Positions 12,131 through 24,185 of a stretch of DNA of 64,000 nt are shown in pieces. Numbering within the stretch: position 1 is the first letter of the stretch; each line of letters opens with the position of its first letter. The position numbers were made by a program, and so were the translations under genes. The DNA lies in NCBI GenBank assembly GCA_030549495.1, contig JAUIRK010000909.1, positions 413,501-477,500 of the forward strand. Direction: 5' to 3'. The DNA comes from Nectonema munidae. Taxonomy: Eukaryota > Nematomorpha > Nectonematoida > Nectonematidae. Below the pieces are notes generated by a model that was not told where the DNA came from, did not search any database, and saw only the letters and a program-made list of their open reading frames with translations.

Positions 12131-14080
12131 TTAGGGTAAAAATTTGCGCTTGTAGCTTTTTCTGGAGTGTTGAACTTCAAGACTGTCGCGTTTGATGCTC
12201 CAACAATAATCAGCCATCATATGAACATCCCATCTATCCGGGTAACGTTCTTCCATAATCTTCAAATCTTGGTGACATCGTTCACCTTCTTCGTCCCTAA
12301 CAGCTCCAAGATTTTCTGGGAAGTTAGAAAAGTTGGAATGCAAAAAATGTAATTTAACACTCATGTTGCAACCAAGCGCTTTGTAATTTTCCAATTTAGT
12401 TTTTGAACAATTTCTCTGTAATTATTTGCACGTGTCTTTCCAAGAAAGTTTTTAACGACTTCTTTGAATAATAGCCAAGTATTTTTTCAAGGTCTGTCAT
12501 AGTACTGGTAAACTGTTTATCTTTGATAAGCTGTCGAATTTGTGACCCATCAATCACACCAGCTTTGATTTTTTCAATTGAAAGTTTAGGAAAAGTCAAG
12601 ATGTTAAACAGTCGCTAACAGTTGACAATGATTTTACAAATTGTTTCATGAGACCCAATTTTATGTGTAAGGGTGGGAATATTATTTTATTTCTGTCAAC
12701 AAGTGGCTCATTTACACTGTTAGGATCTAACCTTCAAACAGAATTGGGGGTTTTCCAACATTTTTTTATTGGTTTTCTCTAACATATATAAACCCCCTTT
12801 TTTATTTTTTCTTATTTTTTTTTTATACTTTTTTTTTTAAAAAATTTTTTATAAAAAAAAAAAAAAAATTTATTAAAAATTTTTTTTTTTAAATAAAAGA
12901 AAATAAAAAAAAAAATAAAAAAAAAAAAAAAAAATTTTTTTAAAATGTTTAATTTTTTTTGAAGAGGGGAGGGAAAAAAAGAAAGAGAAAAAAAAAAAGG
13001 GGGGGGGGAAAAATCTAAGTTTATGATTAGATCTTATAGGCCAATTTTTCTCAACCCAGCGCTTTTCTCGGGCTCTGCTATCCCACAATCAGAGAAAGCA
13101 GGGTTACTTTGTGTATCCACGTTGCTGACCAAGAAGAAAGATCAATACAGATGTTCCAATTGTTTTTTATATTCCAATATCCAAATAATTTTTTTACAAC
13201 TTCATATTCTTCACAAAGACAAACTGAATACCAAATAGGAACTGGGCCAAATAAATTGCCATTGTGTAGAAGAACACATTTTAAACTCCGTTTCGAGCTG
13301 TCAATAAAGATTCGCCATTCATTTGGGTTGTAAATTGAAAGCCTTAATTCTTTTAGTAAATCAGGAATGCTATGACAAAACACAAAACCGCCGTCACTTT
13401 GAAAGTATCGCAGAATTGAACTTTCTCTAGTTCGAAAGTATGATACTTTCACTCTTTGCGTAAGAAGATTTTTTCGTTCAGTCTTGATGCTAGTAATTGT
13501 GAAGCTTTTTTTGATAAGTTCAAATCACGTGTTAAATCATTCAACTCGTTTTGATCAAATTTTTTGCAAAGTGGATCTTTGCGAATGTCAAAATCTGCAT
13601 CATTGTTGTCGCTGCTCTTTTCATCATTACTTAGATCTTCTTTACGAAGTAGTTCTTTAAAAACCGGCTCTTGAATTTCAGCTGAGTGAGGCATTGGTCT
13701 TATAGCTGACGGTATATTTGGATTTTCTATTTTAATTTAATTTTTTTGTTAAATTCTGATGTTTTCACTGAAGAGAAATAACAGTCTATGGAATGATTTT
13801 TCTGCTCTGGTTAAATCATGGGGATACCAAATGATATCTTTTCACGTGTTCCTTTACTCCACATCCGTAAATTCTCGACACACTGTTTACACACTTTGTG
13901 AGGAGTCCATGCCTTTTCTTGATCACCAAGTTTTACTTTAAAATACGCAAAATATGTTTTTTGACAAATACACTAATGTTTACTCTCTGACTTGGAATAG
14001 TAAAACTACCACATATATAGCAGAAAGAGTTAGGATTGTTTAGACATTTACGATGAGACATAACAGGAGCAGACATGATC
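12131..14080 (-). mobile_element. Decayed copy of a multicopy invertebrate protein family (Cys-rich start, GERxHQD end)
   Basis: Read on the minus strand. It starts near 14,075 with MSHRKCLNNPNSFCYICGSF, a Cys-x2-Cys zinc-binding-like head. It continues with a KLGDQEKAW-like stretch, a serine- and aspartate-rich linker near 13,650-13,560, WRIFIDSSKRSLKCVLLHNG at about 13,300, a degraded KAGVIDGSQIR segment near 12,550, and NYKALGCNMSVKLHFLHS with GERCHQDLKIMEERYPDRW and ADYCW near 12,380-12,200. I recall this order from a large family of uncharacterised proteins in arthropods and cnidarians. High copy number suggests a mobile origin, with conserved D and E positions possibly being a transposase core. 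A low-complexity A/T/G block (about 12,815-13,010) interrupts it. It is broken. Confidence 0.6.
12815..13010. repeat. Low-complexity A/T tract ending in AAAGGGG
   Basis: Long mixed A and T homopolymers with a GGGGGGGG run sit inside the decayed element at 12.1-14.1 kb. Likely slippage-prone; length is uncertain. Confidence 0.8.
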
Positions 14081-14089
14081 TAAAACCAT

Positions 14090-15535
14090 AAAAATATTTA
14101 TTTTTAAATAAAACACTAAGACTAAGCTAATACTTACAAGTTTTAGAAAAATCGGTATTGAACAAAAATAAAAATTTGTTTGAGATTGATGAAAAAACTA
14201 TAACAAATATTTTAATGTGAACTATCTTAGCTTTCTGTTTACAGATGTTGTTAACAGTATACTGACTGACGTATTGACACCTGCACGCATTTTTCACTGC
14301 ATTCTCTCAATTGTGACTGCAAAATAAGATAAAAAGATATTATAATGATATAATATATAAATCTGGTATTGAAGGTGGCTATACATTATATTAGTGATAA
14401 AATATCTTATCTATCATCAAATCGAAAGAAAAGCATATGTTTTAATCCTCCGTCACTCTTTGCTTCAAGCTACATCGTTCTCTCCCGCTTACCCATAATC
14501 AATTTGTGTTCGAAAAAGCCGACTGTCAGTGAAAATTTACATTTTAGGCTCAATAAATTATTTATTTTAATGATATAATGATCACGATAAAGATTATGTA
14601 GTTCAACTGACAAATTAACTAGTGAAATTTGGCTTATTTAGTAAATGAGCTATTGAAAAAAACTTGACGTACTAAAAAAACTAATTACAGATTTAGAATC
14701 AGCATGTCAACTTTAGTCTAAATAAGCTTAAAAATTTTAATCAACAAAAAAAAATTTAATTTGTTCACCAGTGAATCGAAGATTACTCCTAAAGTCCAGA
14801 AATCCTTGCCTCTACTATTTAACTATTGAGTGTAATCTATTCTTTTAATACCAGCTTTAAAGCGAGGTGCAGTAATCTAATGTTTTATATACATGTTGTG
14901 ATGAAAATGAGAATCTGACATGATCTCCCAGTACGCATAACATTCGTTGGATATGTGTCAATCAAGTACGAATCTCAATTGACATTTGCTTATGCAGAAT
15001 TGTTGACCAAACACAATATTCATTCATAAAAGTTTTTGTAATTCAATCAACTTTTCAAATTTGAACCTTAAAATATGCAATCATAAGTTCGATGTTTAAA
15101 TAAAAAGTTTTGATCTTAATCTTAGTAAAATTTTATGTTGTTTGCTCTATTTAGTTTTAAACTTAACACCATCTATAAATAAATTAAATAGGAAAAAGAA
15201 TGTTCGAATATATCTGTTCTAGGCGAATAAAAAAATTTTTTAATGAGATTTTTGTTGCTTTGTATCTGCTAAAATAAAGAAATATGTTTCATTATTTATT
15301 TGCTTATAAAATTATCATAGTTTGTGTTATACTAGTACAAATAATTATAAAAAAAAATCTTTTTCATCAAAATACTTCACCGCTGAAAATCGCACCTGCA
15401 AAACCGCATTGATTCCTTTTCAAATTTTTCTGTGGAGAAAATTCTGATTCTAAAAGTTGTACTCCTTCTTCAAGTTCTTCAAGTTTTATAAATTTTTATG
15501 ACCAGAGCCTCATTGCTCCTGATTCCACTGAATAT
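14090..15535. other. AT-rich, no gene recognised
   Basis: No motif-bearing frame seen. It separates the 12.1-14.1 kb element from the piggyBac remnant and may hold the piggyBac 5' end, which I could not locate. Confidence 0.4.
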
Positions 15536-15539
15536 TTTT

Positions 15540-16800
15540 GGGAACCACTAGCAGCTTAGCAAGAAGAGAAAGTATCAACATTTGGGATGCAGTTTCTAGA
15601 CCTCATGGTCCAAAAGGTGCAGCTAAAAATCTAAAAGATATTTTTCCTATCTTCAAATTTTCTTTGATTTGGAAATAATTCAGTACATATATTCGATGAC
15701 AATGGACAGATTAGACTCTAATTAAGATAAGGTAATTTTATTTATGTAGTAAAAATGCATAAAAGGTATACTGAAATTTGTATCACTGCTATACAAAATT
15801 CAGTGTGGTTCATCTTACAGCTTATTTTGCTTCACTGATTTATATAGGAAAAAATGGAGACCAGAAAGCTAAAATTGGTGATTTATTTTCTGAAGTCCGA
15901 GGCCCTTTTCTACGAAGTTGGATAGGACGAAATTTAGTTTACCTTATCTTACGATTTTGATAAAAGAAATGAAAGAAATTCAAACGATAAGATGAGTCCA
16001 ATTCGAAAAATACATGATTACTTTTATAATAATAGTAATATTCCAGCCGGCTGTGTGGTCTCTACACTGACAGATTTCTCACGAGTTACACTCTCGCTAT
16101 TGAAAGGAATATTTCCTTATGTGGGACGCTTGTGTATAATAGAAAGTTTATTCCTCTCATTTTGAGACGGCCTTATCTCAAAGAGTTCAAACTTAGTGAA
16201 TGTGATAGTAGAACCATTTATTCTAATTATGTTTGATTGGGTGCGCTTACATTCCTGAACGTCACGCTGTGCGGAACTCCAAAGTTGTGTGCATCCTGTC
16301 TTTACAACATAAAAATGTACAAATTGGTAATACAGCGTCAAAACCTGAAAGCCTAGTTGCATACAACAACTTCAAGGGTGGAGTCGATGTCGCCAACAAA
16401 ATGCTAAGAGCCTATAAATCATACAGGCCCAACAGAAAGTGGATATTTGCTGCATTTTGCAATTATCTTGATATTAGTGTTTTCAACTCATGGGTAATTG
16501 CAAGGTTCAATTCACCTAAAGATTTTCCCAACACAAAGCAAAGTAGAAGCAAAATCTTTATAAAAAAGTTAGCCCTTTGTATGGCGAAATAGTCCATGAA
16601 GATAAGATTACTTACTTCAGAACTATCTCGAGACGTGAAATACCTATTGTCATACTACGGTTTTGAAAATCGTGGTGACGTCTAATCGACATCTACAAAA
16701 AGAGCTGCATGTTCCCTCTGTGTTTCGAAAGGAAACAGGACGTCAAGGCAATTTGCTTGTTCAATTTGCTTATCATTTATTCGCTTTACAATACATTTTT
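15540..16800 (+). mobile_element. piggyBac transposase remnant
   Basis: Pieces appear in the family order. FDDNGQIRL is at about 15,695. RNERNSNDKMSPIRKIHDYF at about 15,965-16,020 is the region just before the DDE core (compare DKFAPIREL of the family). At 16,350-16,590 the C-terminal core reads YNNFKGGVDVANKM, then AYKSYRPNRKW and a hydrophobic NSWVIA stretch. Near 16,700 the Cys-rich tail reads CSLCVSKGNRTSRQFACSIC. KGGVDVAxKM is diagnostic for piggyBac DDE transposases. Several frame changes and stops make it a pseudogene. Flanking TTAA duplications were not identified. Confidence 0.75.
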
Positions 16801-16809
16801 TAACACCAC

Positions 16810-18050
16810 CTCAAAACACTTTTGTTTAAAATCACGTGTTTAACTCTTTCAGACAATTTTTTGTGAAAATAAGAAACTTTATGACATTATGAATATTTAC
16901 ATGGTGGTTGTGGATAGTATTTTTATATTAAAATTTTTGGTAATCGACATTTAAATGTTAAGTGCGCAAAAAAACAGAGTCCGTCAAGCGAGGGTTATAA
17001 TGAACATTTTTGGTTTTCTTAGAATAATGTTTCCAAACACTCATCTGTACGATATTCTGATATTTATCACGACACATGTATGCATATAGAACATTAAGGA
17101 TTTAGTTTAAAAAGGCATTCCTGATATTTCTCTCATACATATTGCACAAAACCCCATATTCCTTACTTCTCTAAATCTGGCTATATATATATACACTGCC
17201 ATCAACATGCGCTAATCTGGAGAAAAGCACAAGAAGTAATTAATTTTAACTCTAAAAACGGCCAATACATACGTTTGCGCTTGTGTGTTTATTTATTTAT
17301 GTCTCTGTTAATGGGTCGGCCGGTTAACACAGCTTTCACTTTGTAAGAAGAATGCAACTGCGCATAATGCGAAACTGCTAACAAAGAGAGGGAAACAAGT
17401 GTGCACACGGAATACCGATATGCATCCCACTGCCTTCCCAGGTATACACGAATTAATTAATCGTAATTGTTTTTGATGGAAGAAGTTAAAGACATGCAAA
17501 GACACGCACACGCGATATATGTCAGTCTGCCTGCTTACGCATCCTAAATTCCTCTCTTCTATTTCCTCCTTTCTCACGACACAACTCTCTGCGCAATAAT
17601 CCCGCCTTTTACACCCATCCACGCGGAACGTATAAATATACGCAGGTCCAGTAGCATCGTAAGTTTCGTATTTATACACCGAATTCTACTTTTGCTCACA
17701 CCAAAAGCCGTTGCGCATGTATTTTGAATTACATTATATCCATCCCATTTTTTAAACGAAAACGTGCAAAGCATGAACTTACTTGCTATAGACGCTGTTA
17801 GAACAAACATTATCTATCCTTGAAATTTTTGTGAATCTTTTTACTTCCAATAGAAATTTTAAATGATGAATAAAATTGAATTTTTTGTTTCCAACATGCT
17901 GAACACTTTGTATTGTATATAAAAAGCTATATATATGCTCACTCCTTACCAACGGATTTGTAAGCAATAAAGAAGAAGAAAGAAATTTATTTTCAAATCC
18001 TTGAAATCAATGAGTAAGGTTTATATCATTATCATATTAAAATACAGGAG
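16810..18050. other. Unassigned stretch with TATA-like and AATAAA signals
   Basis: The block at 17,270-17,720 is richer in GC than its surroundings. CGTATAAATA (about 17,630), TGTATATAAAAAG (about 17,915) and GCAATAAAG (about 17,966) resemble promoter and polyadenylation signals in one orientation. A 123-codon minus-strand frame at 17,679-17,308 has no recognised motif. No repeated ends were found. Confidence 0.3.
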
Positions 18051-18059
18051 TAAGTATTT

Positions 18060-20430
18060 CAAAAGGTCTGGAGACCCACTAGTAGAAATACTAGTGGGCG
18101 TTACATCGTAGGAAAATGACAACTTGATACACAAAATCATGAACAGTTACTTATAAATATATAGAAAGCAAAGGAAAGAGTATAGATACATATAAGATAT
18201 AAATATAGAGGCGTTATGCCAAGAAAAGAGTTTTATTTGGTTGATAGAAAAACTATAAAAAGAAATTATTTACAAACATACATCACACATACATGAACAA
18301 TTATTATTTATATTAAATAGGAAGCATTAGGCTGTATAAACTACAACAAGAAAAGTCAATCATTTTTTTGCAATTATAATTATATGATGAAACAAATAAA
18401 TCAAGTAATTTTTTTAAAAGCAAAAGATCAAATTTAAATTATTCCACAGAATACAAACTCGATTCCGAAGGGATCCTTTATAGAAGTTGGTTTATTGAGT
18501 CTTTCTACGAATATTTTTTCAGCATTTCTAAGTGAATAACTTGGTATAGGGGGAATTGAAAAGAAACGAATTATCAAGCAAGAAAGCAAAGCAAACATTT
18601 ATTCAAATATTTGGAAAAAAAATAAGGAGGTTCTAAAAGTGTAAATATCTTCAAACTTTAGTAATAAAAAGTTGAGTGGTGTATGAAAAAAACGGTTTGT
18701 TAAAAACTAATCTTAATGCTTATTTCTGTAACTTAAATATGTTTTCAAACTTAACGAAACCCCAGTTTCCAATGCTGTATACAATAATGTGAGGAAGAAA
18801 CAATGTTTTAAATATTAAAAGTTTGACGTTTATGAGAAATTTATTTCTGCAAAGTTTCAAAATAGGGATAACTGAAGACAGTTTATTATTAATATATTCT
18901 GAATGGAGATTCCAACACAGTTCATTATCAATAACAAGACCTAGAAGTTTGAAGTTTTATATACATCATTGATAAATAAAGAAAATAAATGTATTGAGTA
19001 TTGACCCTTGTGGAACTCCACAATTAACTATGCGAGTATCAGATTTACATTCGTTTATACAGACACACTGACGTCTGTGATAGAGGTAAGAAGACATAAA
19101 CCTTAAGACGCTGCAGTAAAACCATATATTCCAAGTTTAGCCAAAATTATATTGTAATCAACAGAGTCAAATATGCACAATGGGATTACACTATCGTCAA
19201 AATATTTATAAATACTCTTAAGCAGAATATTATGTAATAAATGGGTTGAATAACGAGGGCGGAAGCAAAATTGTTTATTATATAAAATTGAATTTCTCTT
19301 TGCATAATCATATATTTGCACATGTATAAGTTTCTAAAATAATTTGGATATTGCTGATATGATCGAAATTGGCCTATAGTTTTTTACTGATTTTTTGAAC
19401 CCTTCTTAAAAACTGGAACGATTATAGAAGTCTTAAATGATTCAGGGTAAATACATTTTTCCAGGCATGCATTGAAACCAAGTAAGAGAAAATCAAAGAT
19501 ATAAGGAAAAATTAGTTTGATATGATTTAATGAAACTCCATATACAATCACAAAATTTCATTCCTTTAAGTGTTAAAACCAAGTCACTTTAATTTATCGG
19601 AAGAACAAGGCGAAAGGTAACCGAGGTAGTCTTCACTTAAGTTAATTTTAGTCGACACCTTAGTAAAATGGACATTAAAAATGTTTGATACTCTTTGAAC
19701 AACAGTAACCTTGTCATTATCTTATTTCAGTATGAAATGATGGGAAGCATTAAAGTATAGAAATTAATTTAGGTTTTTCCAGGTATCCTTGGTTGATCTG
19801 CATGAATTTAGACGATTATGGAAATATTCATTCTTCAATCTTTTAATTAATATTTTTATCAATCCAATTAACAAATTTAACTTTTAAGTGAAAATAGGTA
19901 AAGTTGGAACATTTTTTCAACGTAAGATATAATTGATCTCTTACCTTAATAGATTTGAGCAAACCAGGAGTCATCCAAGGATTACAAAAATGTTTATATT
20001 TAGAATTTTTATTATAAAAGATTTCGTTACACCTAAATACTGTTTTGGAAATTAAATCAGTTAGTGAAGCAAAATACAGATTTGGACGATCAAGCAAGGG
20101 ATACAGTGTATCCTGTAGGTAGATTAATACTTGTGAAAGTTTTAACCAATTTTATTTTATTAAACCTTTTACATACTTTTTTATTTTAAATAAGTTCAGG
20201 TTAGAGGAAAATACTATAGAAAAATGATCAGAAACAGTAACCTTCAATACATATGTCTCATATTCCAATTTGATATGGGGTCATAACTGAGATATATAGC
20301 AATATATCAATCTTTATCCATGATAGGCTATAAATATAAGAATCTTACCTACCGATTCCGATTCTAATGTCAATAAATTTAAATTAGACTTAGCTTTTTC
20401 CCTCGTGTTACAAAGTCTAGAAAAAAAGTT
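18060..20430 (-). mobile_element. LINE remnant with endonuclease-RT linker and RT
   Basis: On the minus strand: 20,097-19,843 holds a linker with NPWMTPGLLKSIKVRDQLY, typical of the segment between endonuclease and RT. Near 19,420-19,350 RT domain 1 reads KNYRPISIISAISKLF. 19,321-19,103 reads NSILYNKQFCFRPRYSTHLL and DSVDYNIILAKLGIYGF. Near 19,020 the RT motif GVPQGSIL is intact. Near 18,930 LLGLVIDNELCWNLH is the usual RT-thumb LGxxID block. Near 18,830-18,730 a PHIIVYSIGNWG stretch follows. The element is 5' truncated and carries stops. A perfect hairpin sits at its 3' end (18,075-18,098). Confidence 0.8.
18075..18098. other. Perfect 10-bp hairpin at the LINE 3' end
   Basis: CCCACTAGTA, loop GAAA, TACTAGTGGG. 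In the LINE sense (minus strand) the loop is TTTC. It lies at the 3' edge of the LINE, where other LINEs carry a stem-loop recognised by their RT; that role here is inference. Confidence 0.7.
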
Positions 20431-20439
20431 AATTTGAAA

Positions 20440-21630
20440 ATGACGTTTTTACAAAATTCTTTGCATGTAAATACTAAAAATATTCAGACTCGAATAAAAT
20501 GAGAAAAAAATATTGCCAAACATAGAAAAGAAATAATGTTTCATAAATAAGCTAGATTTTATCTTTGCTTACATCAACTTTATATCTTGTTATTTGCCCA
20601 AGATTTCTTTCCTTTACTATTGAGAGGTATTTATCCTCTCACCCCCGTTGTGTCCAACCCAGGTAAAACATTCTAAATCCGCTACATTGAAATCAATACT
20701 TTTAGTAAAACCTTATGATATATTATTCCATAATCGATTCATGATATTTATCTAGATTTATAAGTATACATTGAAAAGATTTCCAAGTTATTTTTTCATT
20801 AAACCAGCAATGTTTGACATTTGTTTGTTTTAGATTTCCGATTTTTTTAATTTTCAATCTTTTGAATTCGAATCTCAAAAACTATAACCATTATTTTCGA
20901 GCTCTATTTTATGTAATAAGAATTCCAAAACGAAAAACCGATGCTACCTAATAACAATTTTAGATGTAAACAGTTAACTAACAAGTTAAACGAATACAAC
21001 AATAATAAAAACTTGAAAAATTAAAATTAACCAATAAAATACCGCTAAACAAGATGCTAATCAGTTTCAAGTTTTCAGACAAAGAAAATAAAATTTATTA
21101 AATTAAATAAAGCAATAGTTTTATAAGTAGGAGATGCTTTATTGAAATTGATGAGAAGTCAATTAAAAGAATAAGCATGGTTTCAACCATGAACGTTTCT
21201 ACCAATTCTGTTTTAAACAAAAAACATTTGAATCAAATAGATATTTCGACCAATGAACATAATATTGGTTAGTATGTTAGACAGGTAATTAGTTTGTTTA
21301 GTTAGAGGACAATGACTTCAGTCTTTATGAAATTATTTACCTTTGATATTTTCAGTTAAAATAATCTATAAATAGAAATTGATAAAAAAAAAACAGAAGT
21401 TTTGGAAAAAAATTTTGGGAAATATAATTTTAAAGTGTTGAAAAAATACAAAATCTTTTATTAAGATAAAATGTCAAATGGTCGAAATTACTTTTGGTTG
21501 AAATAGCCACTCGTTTGAAATATTTTCGTTGAAAAGGTTTATCCAGTAGTTCAAAAAAAAAACCAAACATAAATTTGTAATGCAAATTTTTCATTTTTAA
21601 CGTCTCCATCCCAAAATGTTGTATCAAAAA
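20440..21630. other. AT-rich, no gene recognised
   Basis: No motif-bearing frame on either strand. The last bases lead straight into the hAT remnant. Confidence 0.4.
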
Positions 21631-21639
21631 AGGGAAAAG

Positions 21640-22830
21640 TTGATGGTAAATTTTATGTGTTCGAAGAAAAATGGACCAATGACAATTTTTTTATACAAAT
21701 TAAAGAAAAACCAATATGTTTACTGTGTTCAGAGTCAATTTCTGTTATGAAAGAATATAATGTTAAAAGACACTACATTTCCCCAAACACTCATCCATTT
21801 ACAATGGTTATCAAGGTCAATATAGAAAAAGACAAAGTCGAAAAACTGATTAGAGAAAAAGTTGACTTAACCTCTAAAATAAAAACAAAGTTAACTTCTA
21901 TGAACATATAGACACAAAAGATTTTTCCGTGTTTCACTGCATAATTCACCACGAGAATTTAAGTCACTCAAATTCGAACTTGTGGTGTCTAAAGTTTTCG
22001 AGTAATCATAGCTAGTTTAAAGAATTTCTTGAAGATGTCGAAACAGAATATGAAGATTTGATTTACTGCTCTGAGGTAAGATGGTTGACCAGAGGAAAAA
22101 TGATAAAACGCTTTTAAATTATCTGAGAAGATTAATTTTAACGTTTATGGAATTGAAAAGCAAGCTGATGGCTGGGCTGAGGATCTCAAGATTTGAATGC
22201 AAAATTGCAAGGAAAAGGTCAATTCATTCATCAATTGTAAAGTCATATTAAAACATATTTCAAAACAAAATTCAACAGCGGGAAAAACAGCAGAAAAATG
22301 ATAACACTTTTCATTTCCTTACGTTAGCAAATCATTGCAATGCAGAATGCAGACTGTATTTCCTATGCTGATGAGCTTATTGCAATTCACAAAGAATTCA
22401 TCAATAGTAAATTTCATGATTTTAACTCACAAGAAACTAATCTACGTATTTTTTTTCTTACCATTTGATTTTATTGATGAGCACACTCGCGAAGAATTGT
22501 AGATGGAATTAATTGAACTTCAAGGAAATTTAGATTAAAAACAAAAAATGAAAGATTATTCGTTACTGGATTTTTATAAAAAAATCTACCTGAAGAAACT
22601 TTTCTCAAGATCATAGATTTTGCAAAAAAAAATGTCACTATTTGGAAGTACTTATATGTGTGAGCAGCTATTTACAAAAATGAAATAGGTAAAATCAAGA
22701 ACAAGATGGAAGCTGTTAGATAAATCATCTTGAAAATAACCTAAGATTAGCCAACTCTAGTATTTCTTCAAGCATTGAAGCAATGGTAAAAAAACACCAA
22801 GGCTAAATTTCGCATTATAATATTTTTGTT
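21640..22830 (+). mobile_element. hAT transposase remnant (ZBED/GTF2IRD2-like lineage)
   Basis: The start reads FEEKWTNDNFFIQIKEKPIC, then LLCSESISVMKEYNVKRHY, a BED-type zinc finger with Cys-x2-Cys and a downstream His pair as in GTF2IRD2 and ZBED5-like hAT proteins. Further on CIIHHENL (about 21,935), EVRWLTRGKM (about 22,075) and, at the C-terminus, LFGSTYMCEQLFTKMK followed by KSRTR (about 22,640-22,710) form the hAT dimerisation block. Order and spacing fit one element of about 1.2 kb of coding length. It is broken by several stops and frame shifts. Confidence 0.7.
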
Positions 22831-22839
22831 AAAATATTT

Positions 22840-23950
22840 TTGTGTCATTAGTAACAATAATTTTTTATATCAATAAAGTGTGAGTTTAATGAATTGTTTT
22901 TTTAAAAAAAATATAAAACTATAGCTTCTAACGCGCGCTAGATTTAAAAAATATAATCTGGCCCATGTGCCAACGCCCATGTATGCACAAAGAAATTTAA
23001 ATTCGGTTTGATGAAAATTTTAGAACATTTTAGTAAATTACCAATATACCCTTCCCTCATTATTGAAATACGTGAGTAAAAATATAATTTTTTTACTCCG
23101 CCATTTTTGGTGTAACATTTTTAACAATAATTTTTGATAAATTTGAAAAGAAGAATCTGAAGTTGTTTTGAAAAGTTTGGCAAAACTTTTAAGATTTTGA
23201 GCTGAAGTTTTGAAAATTTGAATAAAAAACTTTTTGCACTTTTTTTTCTAACTTTAAAATGGAACAAGAGGAAAAACAGCATCCGGTCTACAGGATACAG
23301 GTCTACAGGTTTACCCACCCTGCTTAATTGTACTTGGTATACGATGCCTAGTTAGTTCTAATTTTTGGATAAACTATTCAAAAGTCTTAGTATTAAAAAA
23401 TCATCTATTTAATGCTCTTAAAATAAATAACACAATTCAAAAATGTGTCTTTTCTGTGAATTTTTCTGCTGTATGATGGCCTCTTCTCTGAATGGTCAAT
23501 TTTATGTTAATCGGTAATTATATTTCAACTAATCAAACTGCTTCCAGTGACAAACATAGACACACACGCTAAGCTATTATAATATAGAGAAGCACTAATA
23601 AAATTCAAAGAGCAATATTTAAATATTTTGAGCACGAGCGTGACATCGGTGTCCCAAGAAGTGAAAATCTTCAAATTTCGGTCTTCAAAGCGCTACCTGT
23701 CTGCCGTCTTTCAAAGTAATAATGTAAATTAAAAAACAGTTGATTTTTTATTCTTGGTATTGTCGCACCATAAGAAACCGACCACACTAGACCTTATTTA
23801 TTTCATAAGCCCTTAATCAATTTGTTTCGATATTCCAAGGGTTGTCAGACACGCAATGGGGAGCTTTGTGCGTCTTAATGAAAATGTATTCTCTTTTTAA
23901 TATTTAACTCAATCCTGATTAGCTGTGAGAGATACTTAAAAACGCTATTT
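22840..23950. other. Upstream region of the membrane collagen gene
   Basis: No repeat family recognised apart from short A/T tracts. This stretch should contain the promoter of the gene starting at 23,958. A TTAAAAACGCTATTTAAG palindrome-like sequence just before the ATG is the only suggestive element; no clear TATA box or initiator was found. Confidence 0.3.
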
Positions 23951-23957
23951 AAGTCAT

Positions 23958-24185
23958 ATGGAAAACGCATGCCTTCAATCAAAACTTGGAAAGGCAAATC
24001 ATATACTCACCATCTTTTTGGTGGTGTGGCTCTGTTTTCTTATAATCTTCACAATACCTGCATTTCTGAATACACTCTCCTCCACCACAACCAAATACCG
24101 AAAAAATACACATGAAGTCCTCAAAAAGCTTCAAATCAAACGAAAACTCATGGAAATCCTAAACTCTCGTTTATATCGCTTAAAA
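23958..24185 (+). CDS. Membrane collagen exon 1: cytoplasmic tail, signal anchor, stalk start
   Basis: ATG at 23,958 opens MENACLQSKLGKANH, then the hydrophobic ILTIFLVVWLCFLIIFTI segment without a cleavage site. Lysines on the N side predict a type II orientation. A helical, basic stretch ending in NSRLYRLK follows. Donor AAA|GTATGC, phase 0. Confidence 0.8.

Noticed and set aside
17308-17679. A 123-codon minus-strand cysteine-containing protein
   Set aside because: No signal peptide, no recognisable motif and no splice or promoter context; likely chance in a locally GC-richer patch.
17797-17995. TATA-like and AATAAA signals suggesting a solo terminal repeat of a retroelement
   Set aside because: No matching repeat elsewhere, no clear TG...CA ends with a target duplication, and no element genes beside it.
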